From: Planomonospora parontospora
Lineage (GTDB): Bacteria; Actinomycetota; Actinomycetes; Streptosporangiales; Streptosporangiaceae
DNA length: 64,000 nt
Direction of reading: 5' to 3'
NCBI GenBank assembly: GCA_014647935.1
Contig: BMQD01000002.1
Span: 310,001 to 374,000, forward strand
Shown: piece after piece, positions 45,906 to 55,390 of the stretch
Layout: each line of letters starts with the position of its first letter
How positions within the stretch are numbered: the stretch's first letter is position 1
The notes under the pieces: generated by a model
Databases searched by the model: none
The model's input: the letters and a program-made list of their open reading frames with translations, nothing else
What the model was told of the DNA's origin: nothing
Made by a program: the position numbers and the translations under genes

Positions 45906-47321
45906 ATGACGGATGACGATCTCTCACGACCCCCGCTGCGGGAGAACGCCCGGTCCGGGCCGCGCGCCGCGATCGTGGGCGCGGGGCTGTCCGGGTCCCT
46001 GCTCGCCCTGTTCCTGGCCCGGCGGGGCTTCCGGGTCGAGGTCTACGAGCACCGGGACGACCCGCGCCTGAGCAAGGACGAGGGCGACGGACGCTCCATC
46101 AACCTGGGGCTCTCCGCACGGGGCATCCGGGCCCTGCGCCGGGCCGGGCTGCTCGAGGAACTGTGGCCGCACACCGTGCCGATGCGGGGACGCATGATCC
46201 ACTCCCCCTCGGGGGAGCTGACGTTCCAGCCGTACGGCACGGCGGACCACGAGATCCTCTACTCGATCCGCCGCGGCGTGCTCAACGCGCTGCTCATCGA
46301 GCACGCCGAAGCCCTCGGCGGGGTGACGTTCTTCTACGGGCTGCGCTGCGTCGACCTCGACGCGGACACCGGCACGCTGACGCTGTCCGACACGATCTCG
46401 GGGGAGACGCGGCGGGTCGAGGCCGATCTCGTGGTCGGTGCGGACGGGGCCTTCTCCGCCGTGCGCCGGCTCATGCAGCGCGGCAGGTCCGCGGACCTGC
46501 ACCAGGAGTTCCTCGAATGGGGGTACAAGGAGCTCACGATCCCGCCGGCGCCGGACGGCGGCCCGCGAACCCCGATCGAGGCGCTGCACCTCTGGCCGGC
46601 CCACCGCGCGCTGATCGTCGCGCACCCCAACACCGACAACTCGCTGACCTGCACGCTCTTCCTGCCGCACGAGGGCGGGTCGAGCTTCGCCTCGCTCGGT
46701 TCGGGCGCAGAGGCCGAACGGTTCTTCCGGAGCAGGTTCCCGGACGCCCTGCGGCTCATCCCGGACCTGGCCGAGGAGTTCGAGGCCAACCCGGTCGGGC
46801 GCCTGGTCAGCGTGCGCACCTCGGCATGGCACGCGGGGGAGCGGGTGGTGCTCGTCGGAGACGCCTGCCACGCCGTCTACCCCTTCTACGGGCAGGGGAT
46901 GAACGCCTCCTTCGAGGACTGCCTCGTGCTCGACGAGTGCCTGGCCCGGCATCCCGCGGACCGGGGCGCCGCGCTGCGGGAGTACCAGGACCTGAGGCGA
47001 CCGCACACCGACGTCCTGGCCGAGCTGTCGAAGGAGAACTTCCTGGAACTGCGCGACGGCCTGCGCTCTCCCGTGCGCCTGCTCCGGGCCCGCGCCGACC
47101 TGACGCTCAACCGGATCTTCCCCCGAGGATGGCAGCCGTTGTACACCATGATCTCGCACACCTCGATGCCCTACGGCGAGGCGCTGCACCGCGCCCGCCG
47201 TCAGAACGCGCTGCTGGGCGCGGCCGCGGCGGCGCTGTCCGCGGGAGCCGCCCTGGGCGCGGCCGCGGCCGTCCGGCGGCTGCGGCGCCGTACCGGAGCC
47301 TCCGCGAGGAGGACCGGGTGA
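45906..47321 (+). CDS. kmo: Kynurenine 3-monooxygenase-like flavoprotein
   Basis: A 471-residue FAD monooxygenase with the full plan of kynurenine 3-monooxygenase. The dinucleotide motif IVGAGLSGSLLAL is near 23-35, with INLGLSARGIRAL and an RRGVLNALLIEHAE helix. The signature GDACHAVYPFYGQGMNASFEDC follows near 318-340, with a C-terminal membrane helix (about 435-455). It is expected to make 3-hydroxykynurenine from kynurenine with NADPH and oxygen. No tryptophan dioxygenase or kynureninase is nearby. GGAG precedes the ATG. Its stop overlaps the next start (GTGA). Substrate could be a kynurenine derivative. Confidence 0.88.
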   Translation: MTDDDLSRPPLRENARSGPRAAIVGAGLSGSLLALFLARRGFRVEVYEHRDDPRLSKDEGDGRSINLGLSARGIRALRRAGLLEELWPHTVPMRGRMIHSPSGELTFQPYGTADHEILYSIRRGVLNALLIEHAEALGGVTFFYGLRCVDLDADTGTLTLSDTISGETRRVEADLVVGADGAFSAVRRLMQRGRSADLHQEFLEWGYKELTIPPAPDGGPRTPIEALHLWPAHRALIVAHPNTDNSLTCTLFLPHEGGSSFASLGSGAEAERFFRSRFPDALRLIPDLAEEFEANPVGRLVSVRTSAWHAGERVVLVGDACHAVYPFYGQGMNASFEDCLVLDECLARHPADRGAALREYQDLRRPHTDVLAELSKENFLELRDGLRSPVRLLRARADLTLNRIFPRGWQPLYTMISHTSMPYGEALHRARRQNALLGAAAAALSAGAALGAAAAVRRLRRRTGASARRTG

Positions 47322-47980
47322 TACGCCATCCCGACCGTGACGACCTGGTCCTCTTCGAGATGGGGGACCTCGGCCGGACGCCGCCGCCGGAGGCCGCCGG
47401 ACACCTTCCCGTCCTGCGCACCGTGCGGGAGTGGATGGGCGAATACCTGTGCAGGCCGCTGCCCGAGCTGGGACGCAGGGGAGCGGTGTGCCCGTACACC
47501 TCGACGTCGATGGACAAGGGCCGGACCTTCCTCGCGGTACGGCCGGGCCACCCGGCCGACCCGGAGGAGGTGGTGCACTCCGTCCGGCCGTACCGCGAGT
47601 GGTTCATGCGGCTGGCCCCGGCCGGAGAGACCCTCTCCACCTACACGACCCTGATGATCCTCTTCCCGGACGCGCGCAGGGAGGACCTCCCGGCCATCGA
47701 CGCGGCCCAGGCGGCGTTGAAGGCGTCGTACGTCTCGGAGGGGCTCATGATCGGCGAGTTCCATCCGGGACCGCCCGACAAGCCGGGCCTGTGGAACCCC
47801 GACCTGCGCCCGCTGTCCAGCCCCGTGGCGATGCTGGTGATCAGGCGCATGGTGGCGACCGACTTCCCCTTCCTCCGGGACGACGACGACCACGTGCGCT
47901 CCTACCTGTCGTGGTTCGGGGACGAGGTGCCCTCGCATCTGAGGGAGTCGGTACGCGCCGCCGCCGAGAGCCTGAGCTGA
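47318..47980 (+). CDS. DUF6875 protein
   Basis: A 220-residue protein of the DUF6875 group: PVLRTVREWMGEYLCRPLPELGRRGAVCPYTSTSM, then TLMILFPDARREDLPAID, LMIGEFHPGPPDKPGLWNP and PVAMLVIRRMVATDFPFL. The conserved GEFHP and CPYT segments suggest an enzyme site but no reaction is known. The family is often found in biosynthetic clusters. The GTG start overlaps the monooxygenase stop and has AGGAGG six bases upstream, so the two are coupled. Confidence 0.8.
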   Translation: MIRHPDRDDLVLFEMGDLGRTPPPEAAGHLPVLRTVREWMGEYLCRPLPELGRRGAVCPYTSTSMDKGRTFLAVRPGHPADPEEVVHSVRPYREWFMRLAPAGETLSTYTTLMILFPDARREDLPAIDAAQAALKASYVSEGLMIGEFHPGPPDKPGLWNPDLRPLSSPVAMLVIRRMVATDFPFLRDDDDHVRSYLSWFGDEVPSHLRESVRAAAESLS

Positions 47981-48020
47981 TGAGACCGCCGGGTGCCCGG
48001 GCCGCCGGGCACCCGGGCCG

Positions 48021-49082
48021 ATGAACCGACCGAGGAGCGACGTGCCACTCGACCTGCCGCCCGACGAGGCCGCGACCCTGCGCCGAGGAGAGGGTCCGGC
48101 CGTCCAGATCGACCTGATCCAGACGATGATCTTCCACGCCGCGGTGGCCGCACTGCGGCTCGGCGTGTTCAGCGCGCTCGAACGGGGGCCGCGCGAGCTC
48201 GGCGCCCTCGCCGGCGAGCTGGCCGTGGACGAGGCGAACCTCCGCGCGCTGCTGCGCCTGCTGGTCACCGGCGGCTACCTCGCCGAGGGCGAGGACGGCT
48301 ACGAGCGGACCCCGGCCGGGGCGTGGCTGGCCGGGCCGGACGACGGGTTCGGGGCCGTGCTGGACTTCTGGCACTCCCTGATCGGCGGGCTCTGGCAGGG
48401 CCTGGAGGAGACCGTGCGCACCGGAAAGCCGCAGCGGGACTTCTACGCCTGGCTCCAGGAACGTCCCGACGTGCTCACCGGATTCCAGGGGGTCCAGCTC
48501 CGCATCGCCGAGTGGCTGGAGGAGGAGGTGCTGGAGCTCGCCGGGCCGCCCGGCGAGCCGGCCCGCCTGCTGGACCTCGGCGGGGGGCACGCCAGGTACA
48601 GCCTCGCCTACTGCCGCCGCCACCCCGGACTGTCCGCGACCGTCCTCGACCTGCCCGAGGCCCTGGAGCCGGGGCGCGCGGCGGTGGAGGCCGCCGGGCT
48701 GGCGGAGCGCTTCACCTTCCTCCCCGGGGACCTCCGTACGGCCGAGGCGCCCGGGGGACAGGACGTCGTGCTGCTGTTCAACGTGCTGCACGGCTTCCCC
48801 GCCGACACCGCCCGGGCCCTGGTGGGCCGGGCGGCGGGGGCACTGCGCCCCGGGGGGAGGCTGATCGTGATGGAGACCCTCCCCGACCCGGTAGGCAGCG
48901 TCCGCGAGGAGGCGTTCACCCGCGGCTTCGACCTCAACCTGATCCACACCCAGGGCGGCAGGCTCCATCCGGTGGAGACGATCGCCGGGTGGATGGAAGC
49001 GGCGGGCTGCGGCTCAGTCGAACGCCGCGATCTCACCCGGTCGGCCGCGTTCTGCCTGCTCGTCGCCGACCGCGAGGGCTGA
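48021..49082 (+). CDS. SAM-dependent methyltransferase (O-methyltransferase family 2 type)
   Basis: A 353-residue methyltransferase. The N-terminal winged-helix dimerisation part is about 20-110 (AAVAALRLGVFSALERGPRELGALA), and the SAM motif is LLDLGGGHARYSLAY near 183-197. DVVLLFNVLHGFP and GGRLIVMETLPDP follow. Family members methylate oxygen, nitrogen or, in the actinomycin and pyrrolobenzodiazepine pathways, C4 of 3-hydroxykynurenine. Standing right after a kynurenine monooxygenase-like gene, the last is attractive but inferred. Its 3' end overlaps the convergent transporter gene by 69 bases. Confidence 0.88.
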   Translation: MNRPRSDVPLDLPPDEAATLRRGEGPAVQIDLIQTMIFHAAVAALRLGVFSALERGPRELGALAGELAVDEANLRALLRLLVTGGYLAEGEDGYERTPAGAWLAGPDDGFGAVLDFWHSLIGGLWQGLEETVRTGKPQRDFYAWLQERPDVLTGFQGVQLRIAEWLEEEVLELAGPPGEPARLLDLGGGHARYSLAYCRRHPGLSATVLDLPEALEPGRAAVEAAGLAERFTFLPGDLRTAEAPGGQDVVLLFNVLHGFPADTARALVGRAAGALRPGGRLIVMETLPDPVGSVREEAFTRGFDLNLIHTQGGRLHPVETIAGWMEAAGCGSVERRDLTRSAAFCLLVADREG

Positions 49083-50390
49083 GGCGCCGGGGACGGCGTC
49101 GGCGTCGGGAACGTCGTGCTCCAGCCGCCGGAGCGCGGGGACCAGCATCACGACGCCCGCCAGCAGGACCAGCAGGATCCCGTCCGCCAGCACCACCGCG
49201 GCGAGGCCGCGCGCCTCACCGACCCCGACGACCGCTCCCAGCGAGCCCGTGAGCGGGCCGCCGGGCTCCAGGGCCGGGCCCACGACGTTCTCGGCCAGCG
49301 GGGCCGCCAGCAGGTAGGCGGCGGGCATCGCGAGCTGGCCGAGGGTGTGCGAGGTGCCCATGACCCTGCCCAGCGAGGCCGGTTCGACCTTGCTCTGCAG
49401 GACCGTGACGACGGTGCCCTGGACCACGGGCAGGGTGAACAGGAACACGGCCGCGGCGGCCCCCACGACCACCGCCGACGTCCAGGGCGCGTGCAGGGCC
49501 AGGGCCGCTCCGCCGAGCGCCATGAACACCGCGATCCCGGCCACCCGCCGCTTCGGCCCGCCCCACGCGCCCATGAGCAGCCCGCCCGCGAAGAGCCCGG
49601 ACCCGCCCGCGAACATCAGCACGCCGAGGGTGGCCGCCGAGGAGAAGGACAGGATGAGCGGCTGGACCAGTACTCCGGCGACCCCGAAGAGGAAGTTGTA
49701 CGCGGTGAGCATGAGGACGAACGCGAGGAGCGCGGGCCGGGCCCGGAGATACCGCAGGCCGAAAGTGAGGTCCGAGCCGAGGGACGGCCGCTCGGTCCGC
49801 TCCGCCGGGCGCAGGACCGGCGCCGGCAGGCTCACCACCAGCAGCGTGCCCATCGCGACGGCGAACGACGCCAGGTCGACGACGAGCACGCCGACCATGC
49901 CCACGGCCCCGAGCAGTGAGGCGGCCAGGAGCGGGGCGGCGATCTGGATCGCGGTGGCGGCCTGCATGAGCCCGTTGGCCCGGCCCAGGTGCCGCTTGGG
50001 GATCAGCATCGGCGTCATCGCCTGGTAGGCGGTCAGGTGGAAGACCCCGCACGCGGCGCTCACCGTCGCGCTGACGTAGACGTGCCACACCGCGAGCGCG
50101 TCCAGGTACAGCAGGACCGCGACCGCGGCGGTGGACACCGCCGCCAGGCTGTCGGTGACCACCATGACCGTCCGCCGGTTGAAGCGGTCGATCGCCACCC
50201 CGGCGAACGGCCCGGCGACCAGGCCGGGAAGCATGGAGCTCAGCATCACGAAGGCGAACAGGGTGGCCGACCCGGTCGTCTGGAACACCCACACGCCCAG
50301 GACGAAGGAGGTGATGCTGGACCCCACGCCGGACACCAGCGAGGCCAGCCACACCCCGCCGAACCTGATCAGGTCCCCTCGCGCGGTCAC
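49014..50390 (-). CDS. MFS transporter of the second NRPS locus
   Basis: A 458-residue major facilitator protein of the enterobactin-exporter (MFS_3) type: GVGSSITSFVLGVWVFQTTGSATLFA at the start, FAGVAIDRFNRRTVMVVTDSLAA, then 12 helices and a polar C-terminal tail. It most likely exports the NRPS product. The GTG start overlaps the NRPS stop (GTGA), so the pair is translationally coupled. The 3' end runs into the methyltransferase gene on the other strand. Confidence 0.88.
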   Translation of the reverse strand: MTARGDLIRFGGVWLASLVSGVGSSITSFVLGVWVFQTTGSATLFAFVMLSSMLPGLVAGPFAGVAIDRFNRRTVMVVTDSLAAVSTAAVAVLLYLDALAVWHVYVSATVSAACGVFHLTAYQAMTPMLIPKRHLGRANGLMQAATAIQIAAPLLAASLLGAVGMVGVLVVDLASFAVAMGTLLVVSLPAPVLRPAERTERPSLGSDLTFGLRYLRARPALLAFVLMLTAYNFLFGVAGVLVQPLILSFSSAATLGVLMFAGGSGLFAGGLLMGAWGGPKRRVAGIAVFMALGGAALALHAPWTSAVVVGAAAAVFLFTLPVVQGTVVTVLQSKVEPASLGRVMGTSHTLGQLAMPAAYLLAAPLAENVVGPALEPGGPLTGSLGAVVGVGEARGLAAVVLADGILLVLLAGVVMLVPALRRLEHDVPDADAVPGASALAVGDEQAERGRPGEIAAFD

Positions 50391-53300
50391 GATCCGCTCC
50401 CCGCGCCCGGCAGCCGGCCCGCGGTGGCGAACGCGTCCAGGTAGCGGCCGAGCAGCCACGACCCGTCGGGGGCGGGCGGCACGCCCGCCCCGCTCAGCCA
50501 CTTCTCGGTGCGGGCGCAGTCGAACAGCGGCCGGTCGAAGCGCGGTTCGGTCTCGGCCAGCCCGGCGGCGAACGGCTCGAGCGCGGTCGGCTCCCCGGCG
50601 GCCAGCCGGGCCAGTACGGCGGCCCGCCACCGGGACCAGGGCACCAGGTCGGCGGGGCATCCGCGCTCGGCCAGGGCCGCGGCGATCCGCCCGTAGCCGA
50701 CCGTCGCCGGATTGAAGTAGTGCAGGTCGTGAGGGGGAGGCTGGGCTGAGGCGACCGCCGCGGCCACTCCGCCGGCCACCTGGTCCACCGGGGACAGGTC
50801 CTCCTCGAAGCCCAGCTCGGGCACCATGCCGACCTGGGCGCAGGTGATCAGCAGCCGGCCGAAGTAGTCGTCGGGAGCCCCGATCCCGGTGCGGCTGTCC
50901 CCGCCGATCCGGGCGGGCCGGTGCACGGTCACCGGGATGCCGCGCCGCCGTGCCGGTTCGGCCAGCCGGTCGGCCACCCACTTGCTCTGGTTGTACCCGC
51001 CGCCGAGCCCGCCGGGGTCCTCCGGCGGATCGAGCTCGCTCACCGGCCGCCCCCGGTAGGCGTCGCCGAGGTACACCCCCAGGGTCGAGAGCAGGTGCAC
51101 CGGGACCCCGCCGCCCAGCGCCGCGAGCCGCAGCACCTCCACCGTGCCCGCCACGTTCGGCGGGCGCAGCAGGGCGTACGGCTGGGCGAAGTTGACCAGC
51201 CCGCCGCTGTGGCAGACGGCGTCCACCCGCAGGGCCAGCTCGCCGAACGCCTCGGCGTCCAGCCCGAGGCGCGGCGCGGCCAGGTCACCGGGCAGCCCCA
51301 CCAGCCGGGAGTCGCCGGAGACCCGCTCCAGCCCGTACCGGACCAGGTTCTCCCGCACCCGCCGCAGGGCGTGCTCCGGGGAGCCGGCGCGCACCAGGCA
51401 GATCACCCGGCCCGTCGTGCGCTCCAGCAGCTCGGCGACGAGGTGCGCGCCGAGGAAGCCCGTGGCGCCGGTCAGCAGGAACGTCCCGGGACCGGGCCGG
51501 GCGGAGGTCCGGGCGGCCACCGCCACCTCGTCCGGCAGCCTCACCTCGGCCCGCAGGTCCGGTGCGTCGTCGTCCGCGCCGCCGTCGCGGGAGCCGTCGG
51601 CGCGCGCGGTGACCAGCGCCGCGAACTCGGCCAGGTCGGCGGCCTCGAACAGGTCGCGGGCGGAGGGCCGTACGCCGAGCTCGGCGTGCACCCGGGTCAC
51701 CACCTCGGCGATCCGCAGGGAGTGCCCGCCGAGGGCGAAGAAGCCGTCGTGGCGGCCCACCCGTTCCACGCCGAGCACGCCGGCCCAGACCCGGGCGAGC
51801 GCCTCCTCCACGGGACCCCGCGGCGGGGTGTACTCCTCCGGTCCGGAGCCGCCGGGCTCGGGCGCGGGCAGTGCCGCGTAGTCGGTCTTGCCGTGCGCGG
51901 TGCGGGGGAGGGCGTCCAGCCGGACGAAGAGCGCGGGCACGAGGTAGTCCGGCAGCCGGTCCCGCAGGTGGCGCCGGAGGTCACCGGGCTCGCCGCCGGT
52001 CACGTAGGCGATCAGCCGGTGGTGGCCGGCCGGGTCGGGCAGGGCCGCGACCGCCGCCTCGCCCACCGCCGGATGCGCCGCCAGCGCGGCCTCCACCTCG
52101 GCGGGCTCGACGAGGTGGCCGTGGATCTTCACCTGCCGGTCGGCCCGGCCGAGGAACTCCAGGGACCCGTCGGCCAGCCACCGGGCCAGGTCGCCGGTGC
52201 GGTACATGCGCGAGCCCGGTGCGGCGGCGAACGGGTCGGGCACGAACCGGTCGGCGGTCATCGCCGGGTCGCCGAGGTATCCGCGGGCCAGGCAGTCGCC
52301 GCCCAGGTACAGCTCGCCGGGCGTGCCCACCGGGGCCCGCCCGCCGTGCCGGTCGCAGACGTACGCGCGGACGTGCGGGAGCGGCCGCCCGATCGGCAGG
52401 TGGGCGGTGCCCGCGGCCACCGCGCCGTTCCCCGTGCCGCCCTGCACCGTCCCGTCCCCGGCGCCGTTGCCCGTGCCGTCCACCGTGGCGTGGACGGTGG
52501 CGCAGACCGTGGCCTCGGTCGGGCCGTAGTGGTTGAAGAGCCGCACCCGGCCGCCGGTGGCCCGCGCCCAGGCCCGCACCGCGTCCATGGGCGCGCGCTC
52601 CCCGCCGATCATCATGACGTCCACCGGCCAGTCGCCGGGCACGTCCGTCCCGTCCAGCTCCCCGGCCCAGCGCCGCCACAGGGCGGCCGCGGTGTCCACG
52701 GCCGTCACCCCCCGCTCGGCGCAGAACCGCACGAGCTCCGCCCCGTCGAGCAGGGCGGGCTCGGGATGGAACACCAGGGCCGCACCCGAGACCAGCGCGG
52801 GGAACACGTCCCCCACCGACGCGTCGAAGGTCAGCGGCGGGAGCACGAGCAGCCGCTGCCCCGGGCCGAACCCGTGGACGCGGACGAAGGACTCCGTCAG
52901 CCGGGAGAGCGTCCCGTGCGTGACCATGACCCCCTTCGGACGGCCGGTGGAGCCCGAGGTGTAGATCACGTACGCCAGGTCGTCCGGGCCGGGACGGCCG
53001 GAGGGGCTCCCGGATGCCGCGCCGCCGGGTACCGGAGCCGGGGGGATCCCGGCCACCGTACCGTCGCCGGTCACCGGCGAGGAGGAGGTCCCGCTCACCG
53101 TGCCGCCGGGTGCCGGAGCCGGAGGGGTCCCGGCCACCGTACCGCCGCCGGGTGCCAGGGCGGAGATCTCGATGCCGCCGCCGCCCGCCGAGAGGGTCAC
53201 GAGGGCTCCGGACTCCCGCAGGATGTCCCGCAGGCGGGCCGGCGGGTGGGAGGGGTCGAGCGGCAGGTACGCGCCGCCCGCCTTGAGCACGCCCAGGATC

Positions 53301-55078
53301 GCCACCACGGCCTCCGGACCGGAGGGCAGGACCACGCCGGCGAGCGTCCCCGGGCCCACGCCCGCACCGGCCAGCTCACCGGCGAGGTCGTCGGCGCGCC
53401 GGTCCAGCTCCCGGTAGGAGAGGGTGCGCCCGTCCCCGGCGACGACGGCCGGCGCCTCGGGCGTCTGCGCGGCCCGGAGCGCGACCAGCTCGTGCACCCG
53501 CGGCTCCGCGGCGCGCGCGGCTTCGTCCCGTACGGCCTCGTCCCGTACGGCCTCGTCCCGCCCGACCCCATCCCGTACGGCCTCGTCCCGCCCGGTGCCC
53601 GCCGGCAGGGCCGCGGCGCCGCCGGGCCCGTCACCGGTGAGGTCGACGTCCCACACCCGGGTCTCCGGCCGCGCCGCCAGCTCGGTGAGCATCCGCACCA
53701 CGTGGTCCCTCATGCGCTCGGCGGTCCCGGCGTCGAAGAGGGCGGTGGAGTAGTCGATGCTGATGTCCATGTCGGCGCCCACGACGGCGTGCACGGTGAG
53801 GTCGAACCGGGCGCTCGGAGACGGCGTCTCCCACTCGCGCATGGACCAGCCGGGCACGCCGTGGTCGGACCGGTCGGCCCCCTGGACGACCAGCATGACC
53901 TGGAAGACGGGGTTGTGGGCGAGGTCGCGGGGGGCGTTCACCAGCTCGACCACCTGGTCGAACGGGAACCTCTGGTGTTTGAAGGCGCCGAGGAACCCGG
54001 CGCGCGTGCGCCGGAGCAGCTCGGTGAGCGTGGGATTGCCGCGCACGTCGGCGCGCATCGCCAGGGTGTTGACGTACATGCCCACCGACCGGGCCAGCGA
54101 GGGCAGGTCGCGGTTGGCCACCGGTGTCCCGATGACCAGGTCCTCCACGTCGCACACCCGGGCCAGCGCCGCCGCGAAAGCGGTCTGCAGCACGATGTAC
54201 GGCGTGCACCTCTCGCGCCGCAGCAGCGCCCGCAGGCCCTGGGCCACCTCGTCGGGCAGCCGCGCGGAGCAGCGGCCGGAGTCCGTCCCCTGCGAGGCGG
54301 TGCGCGGCCGGTCGGTGGGCAGCGGCAGCAGCGGCGGGACGCCGTCGAGCCGGTCGCGCCAGTAGTCGCGGTCGGCGCGGAGGGACTCGGGATCCTGGCC
54401 GGCCAGCCACACCGCGTAGTCGGGGAACTGTGCGACGTCGCCGGGGGAGGCCGGTTCCGGCTCACCGGTCACGGCGGCGCGGTAGCCGGCGAACAGCTCG
54501 TCGGAGAGGACCGCCAGGGAAGGCCCGTCGGCGACGATGTGGTGCACGCTCATCAGGAGCACGTGCTCGTCCTCGGCCAGGCGGAGCAGCGTGACCCGCA
54601 GCAGCGGCGGGCGGGAGAGGTCGAACGGCGCGGTCAGGACCTCCCGGGTGCGCCGCCGCGCGAGCGACTCCCGCTCCTCGACCCCGGAGTCCGGCGCGGG
54701 GAGCGCACCGAGCTCCTCGACGTGCAGCAGCCCGGCGAGCTCGTCCTCGGGCAGGTCGCGGACGACCTGCCTCGGCCCGCGGTCCGTCTCCACGACGGCG
54801 GTGCGCAGTGCCTCGTGCCGCCGGACCAGGGCGCTCAGGGAGCCGCGCAGCGCCGCCAGGTCGACCGGCCCGGTGATCCGGACCCCCAGCCACAGCAGGT
54901 AGGCGGCGCCGTCGAATCCGACGCGGTCCAGGAACCACAGGCGCTGCTGCGCCGGGGTGAGCGGTACGTCGTCGGACGGGGCGCGGGGCGGGATCTCCGA
55001 GCCCGGCCGGGACCCGGGCGCCGGGCGCCGCGTGTCCTTCCCGGGGAGTCCAGCCTTCGGAGCCATGTCACTCGGCAT
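50387..55078 (-). CDS. Single-module NRPS with terminal reductase (C-A-T-TD)
   Basis: A synthetase of 1563 residues: condensation about 38-480 (HHIVADG near 180), adenylation 529-1065 ([14 protein letters not shown] near 701, [10 protein letters not shown] near 1063), carrier near 1118 (GGHSLRIA), thioester reductase 1199-1550 ([28 protein letters not shown]). The pocket residues, read by eye, are about DAGDMGHVCK: Asp235 indicates an alpha-amino acid, but the code is not one recognised. A condensation domain at the start needs an upstream acyl partner, which is not in this locus. The product should leave as an aldehyde or alcohol. Alanine/glycine-rich inserts and short repeats occur in linkers. 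ATG chosen for its GGAGGAG site. Confidence 0.9.
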   Translation of the reverse strand: MPSDMAPKAGLPGKDTRRPAPGSRPGSEIPPRAPSDDVPLTPAQQRLWFLDRVGFDGAAYLLWLGVRITGPVDLAALRGSLSALVRRHEALRTAVVETDRGPRQVVRDLPEDELAGLLHVEELGALPAPDSGVEERESLARRRTREVLTAPFDLSRPPLLRVTLLRLAEDEHVLLMSVHHIVADGPSLAVLSDELFAGYRAAVTGEPEPASPGDVAQFPDYAVWLAGQDPESLRADRDYWRDRLDGVPPLLPLPTDRPRTASQGTDSGRCSARLPDEVAQGLRALLRRERCTPYIVLQTAFAAALARVCDVEDLVIGTPVANRDLPSLARSVGMYVNTLAMRADVRGNPTLTELLRRTRAGFLGAFKHQRFPFDQVVELVNAPRDLAHNPVFQVMLVVQGADRSDHGVPGWSMREWETPSPSARFDLTVHAVVGADMDISIDYSTALFDAGTAERMRDHVVRMLTELAARPETRVWDVDLTGDGPGGAAALPAGTGRDEAVRDGVGRDEAVRDEAVRDEAARAAEPRVHELVALRAAQTPEAPAVVAGDGRTLSYRELDRRADDLAGELAGAGVGPGTLAGVVLPSGPEAVVAILGVLKAGGAYLPLDPSHPPARLRDILRESGALVTLSAGGGGIEISALAPGGGTVAGTPPAPAPGGTVSGTSSSPVTGDGTVAGIPPAPVPGGAASGSPSGRPGPDDLAYVIYTSGSTGRPKGVMVTHGTLSRLTESFVRVHGFGPGQRLLVLPPLTFDASVGDVFPALVSGAALVFHPEPALLDGAELVRFCAERGVTAVDTAAALWRRWAGELDGTDVPGDWPVDVMMIGGERAPMDAVRAWARATGGRVRLFNHYGPTEATVCATVHATVDGTGNGAGDGTVQGGTGNGAVAAGTAHLPIGRPLPHVRAYVCDRHGGRAPVGTPGELYLGGDCLARGYLGDPAMTADRFVPDPFAAAPGSRMYRTGDLARWLADGSLEFLGRADRQVKIHGHLVEPAEVEAALAAHPAVGEAAVAALPDPAGHHRLIAYVTGGEPGDLRRHLRDRLPDYLVPALFVRLDALPRTAHGKTDYAALPAPEPGGSGPEEYTPPRGPVEEALARVWAGVLGVERVGRHDGFFALGGHSLRIAEVVTRVHAELGVRPSARDLFEAADLAEFAALVTARADGSRDGGADDDAPDLRAEVRLPDEVAVAARTSARPGPGTFLLTGATGFLGAHLVAELLERTTGRVICLVRAGSPEHALRRVRENLVRYGLERVSGDSRLVGLPGDLAAPRLGLDAEAFGELALRVDAVCHSGGLVNFAQPYALLRPPNVAGTVEVLRLAALGGGVPVHLLSTLGVYLGDAYRGRPVSELDPPEDPGGLGGGYNQSKWVADRLAEPARRRGIPVTVHRPARIGGDSRTGIGAPDDYFGRLLITCAQVGMVPELGFEEDLSPVDQVAGGVAAAVASAQPPPHDLHYFNPATVGYGRIAAALAERGCPADLVPWSRWRAAVLARLAAGEPTALEPFAAGLAETEPRFDRPLFDCARTEKWLSGAGVPPAPDGSWLLGRYLDAFATAGRLPGAGSGS

Positions 55079-55138
55079 ATGTCTCGACTCCTCCGACGGA
55101 CCGGCTCGAGGGCGAGCGGCGTCTGCGGGGTATCCGAT

Positions 55139-55185
55139 CTTTGGGAGCGCTCCCAAAGCTAGCGACGGTCTCCGCCGGGCGTCAA
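55139..55185 (-). promoter_or_regulatory. NRPS promoter with CebR/CelR-type operator, site 4
   Basis: Read on the minus strand, TTGACG (55185-55180) and TAGCTT (55161-55156) are spaced by 18 bases. TGGGAGCGCTCCCA (55155-55142) follows directly and is part of a perfect 20-base palindrome CTTTGGGAGCGCTCCCAAAG. The NRPS start is 63 bases further on. The arrangement mirrors the other two operator-bearing promoters. The rest of the gap up to 55340 is GC-rich without recognised elements. Confidence 0.87.
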
Positions 55186-55340
55186 GGAAACCGCAGCCGG
55201 GTTCCTCTCCCCCTGCGCTGCCGGGGGAACGGGGCGAGCCGGCCGGTTCCGCGGACCGGCTGCGGCACCTGCGGGGCCGGTGACACCGGTTCCGGTGGCA
55301 GGGGTCCGGATTTCTCCTTCGTTCGGGCCGGTGGGAACCG

Positions 55341-55379
55341 ATGAGTCAGGTCACAACCGTCTGCTGTGACCTGACTCAT
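55341..55379. promoter_or_regulatory. Long perfect inverted repeat before the chemoreceptor gene
   Basis: Arms ATGAGTCAGGTCACA and TGTGACCTGACTCAT (15 bases, no mismatch) enclose ACCGTCTGC. The right arm ends one base before the AGGGA ribosome-binding site of the next gene. It could be a protein operator, an RNA hairpin controlling translation, or a terminator for a transcript from the left. Confidence 0.85.
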
Positions 55380-55390
55380 AAGGGAACCCC

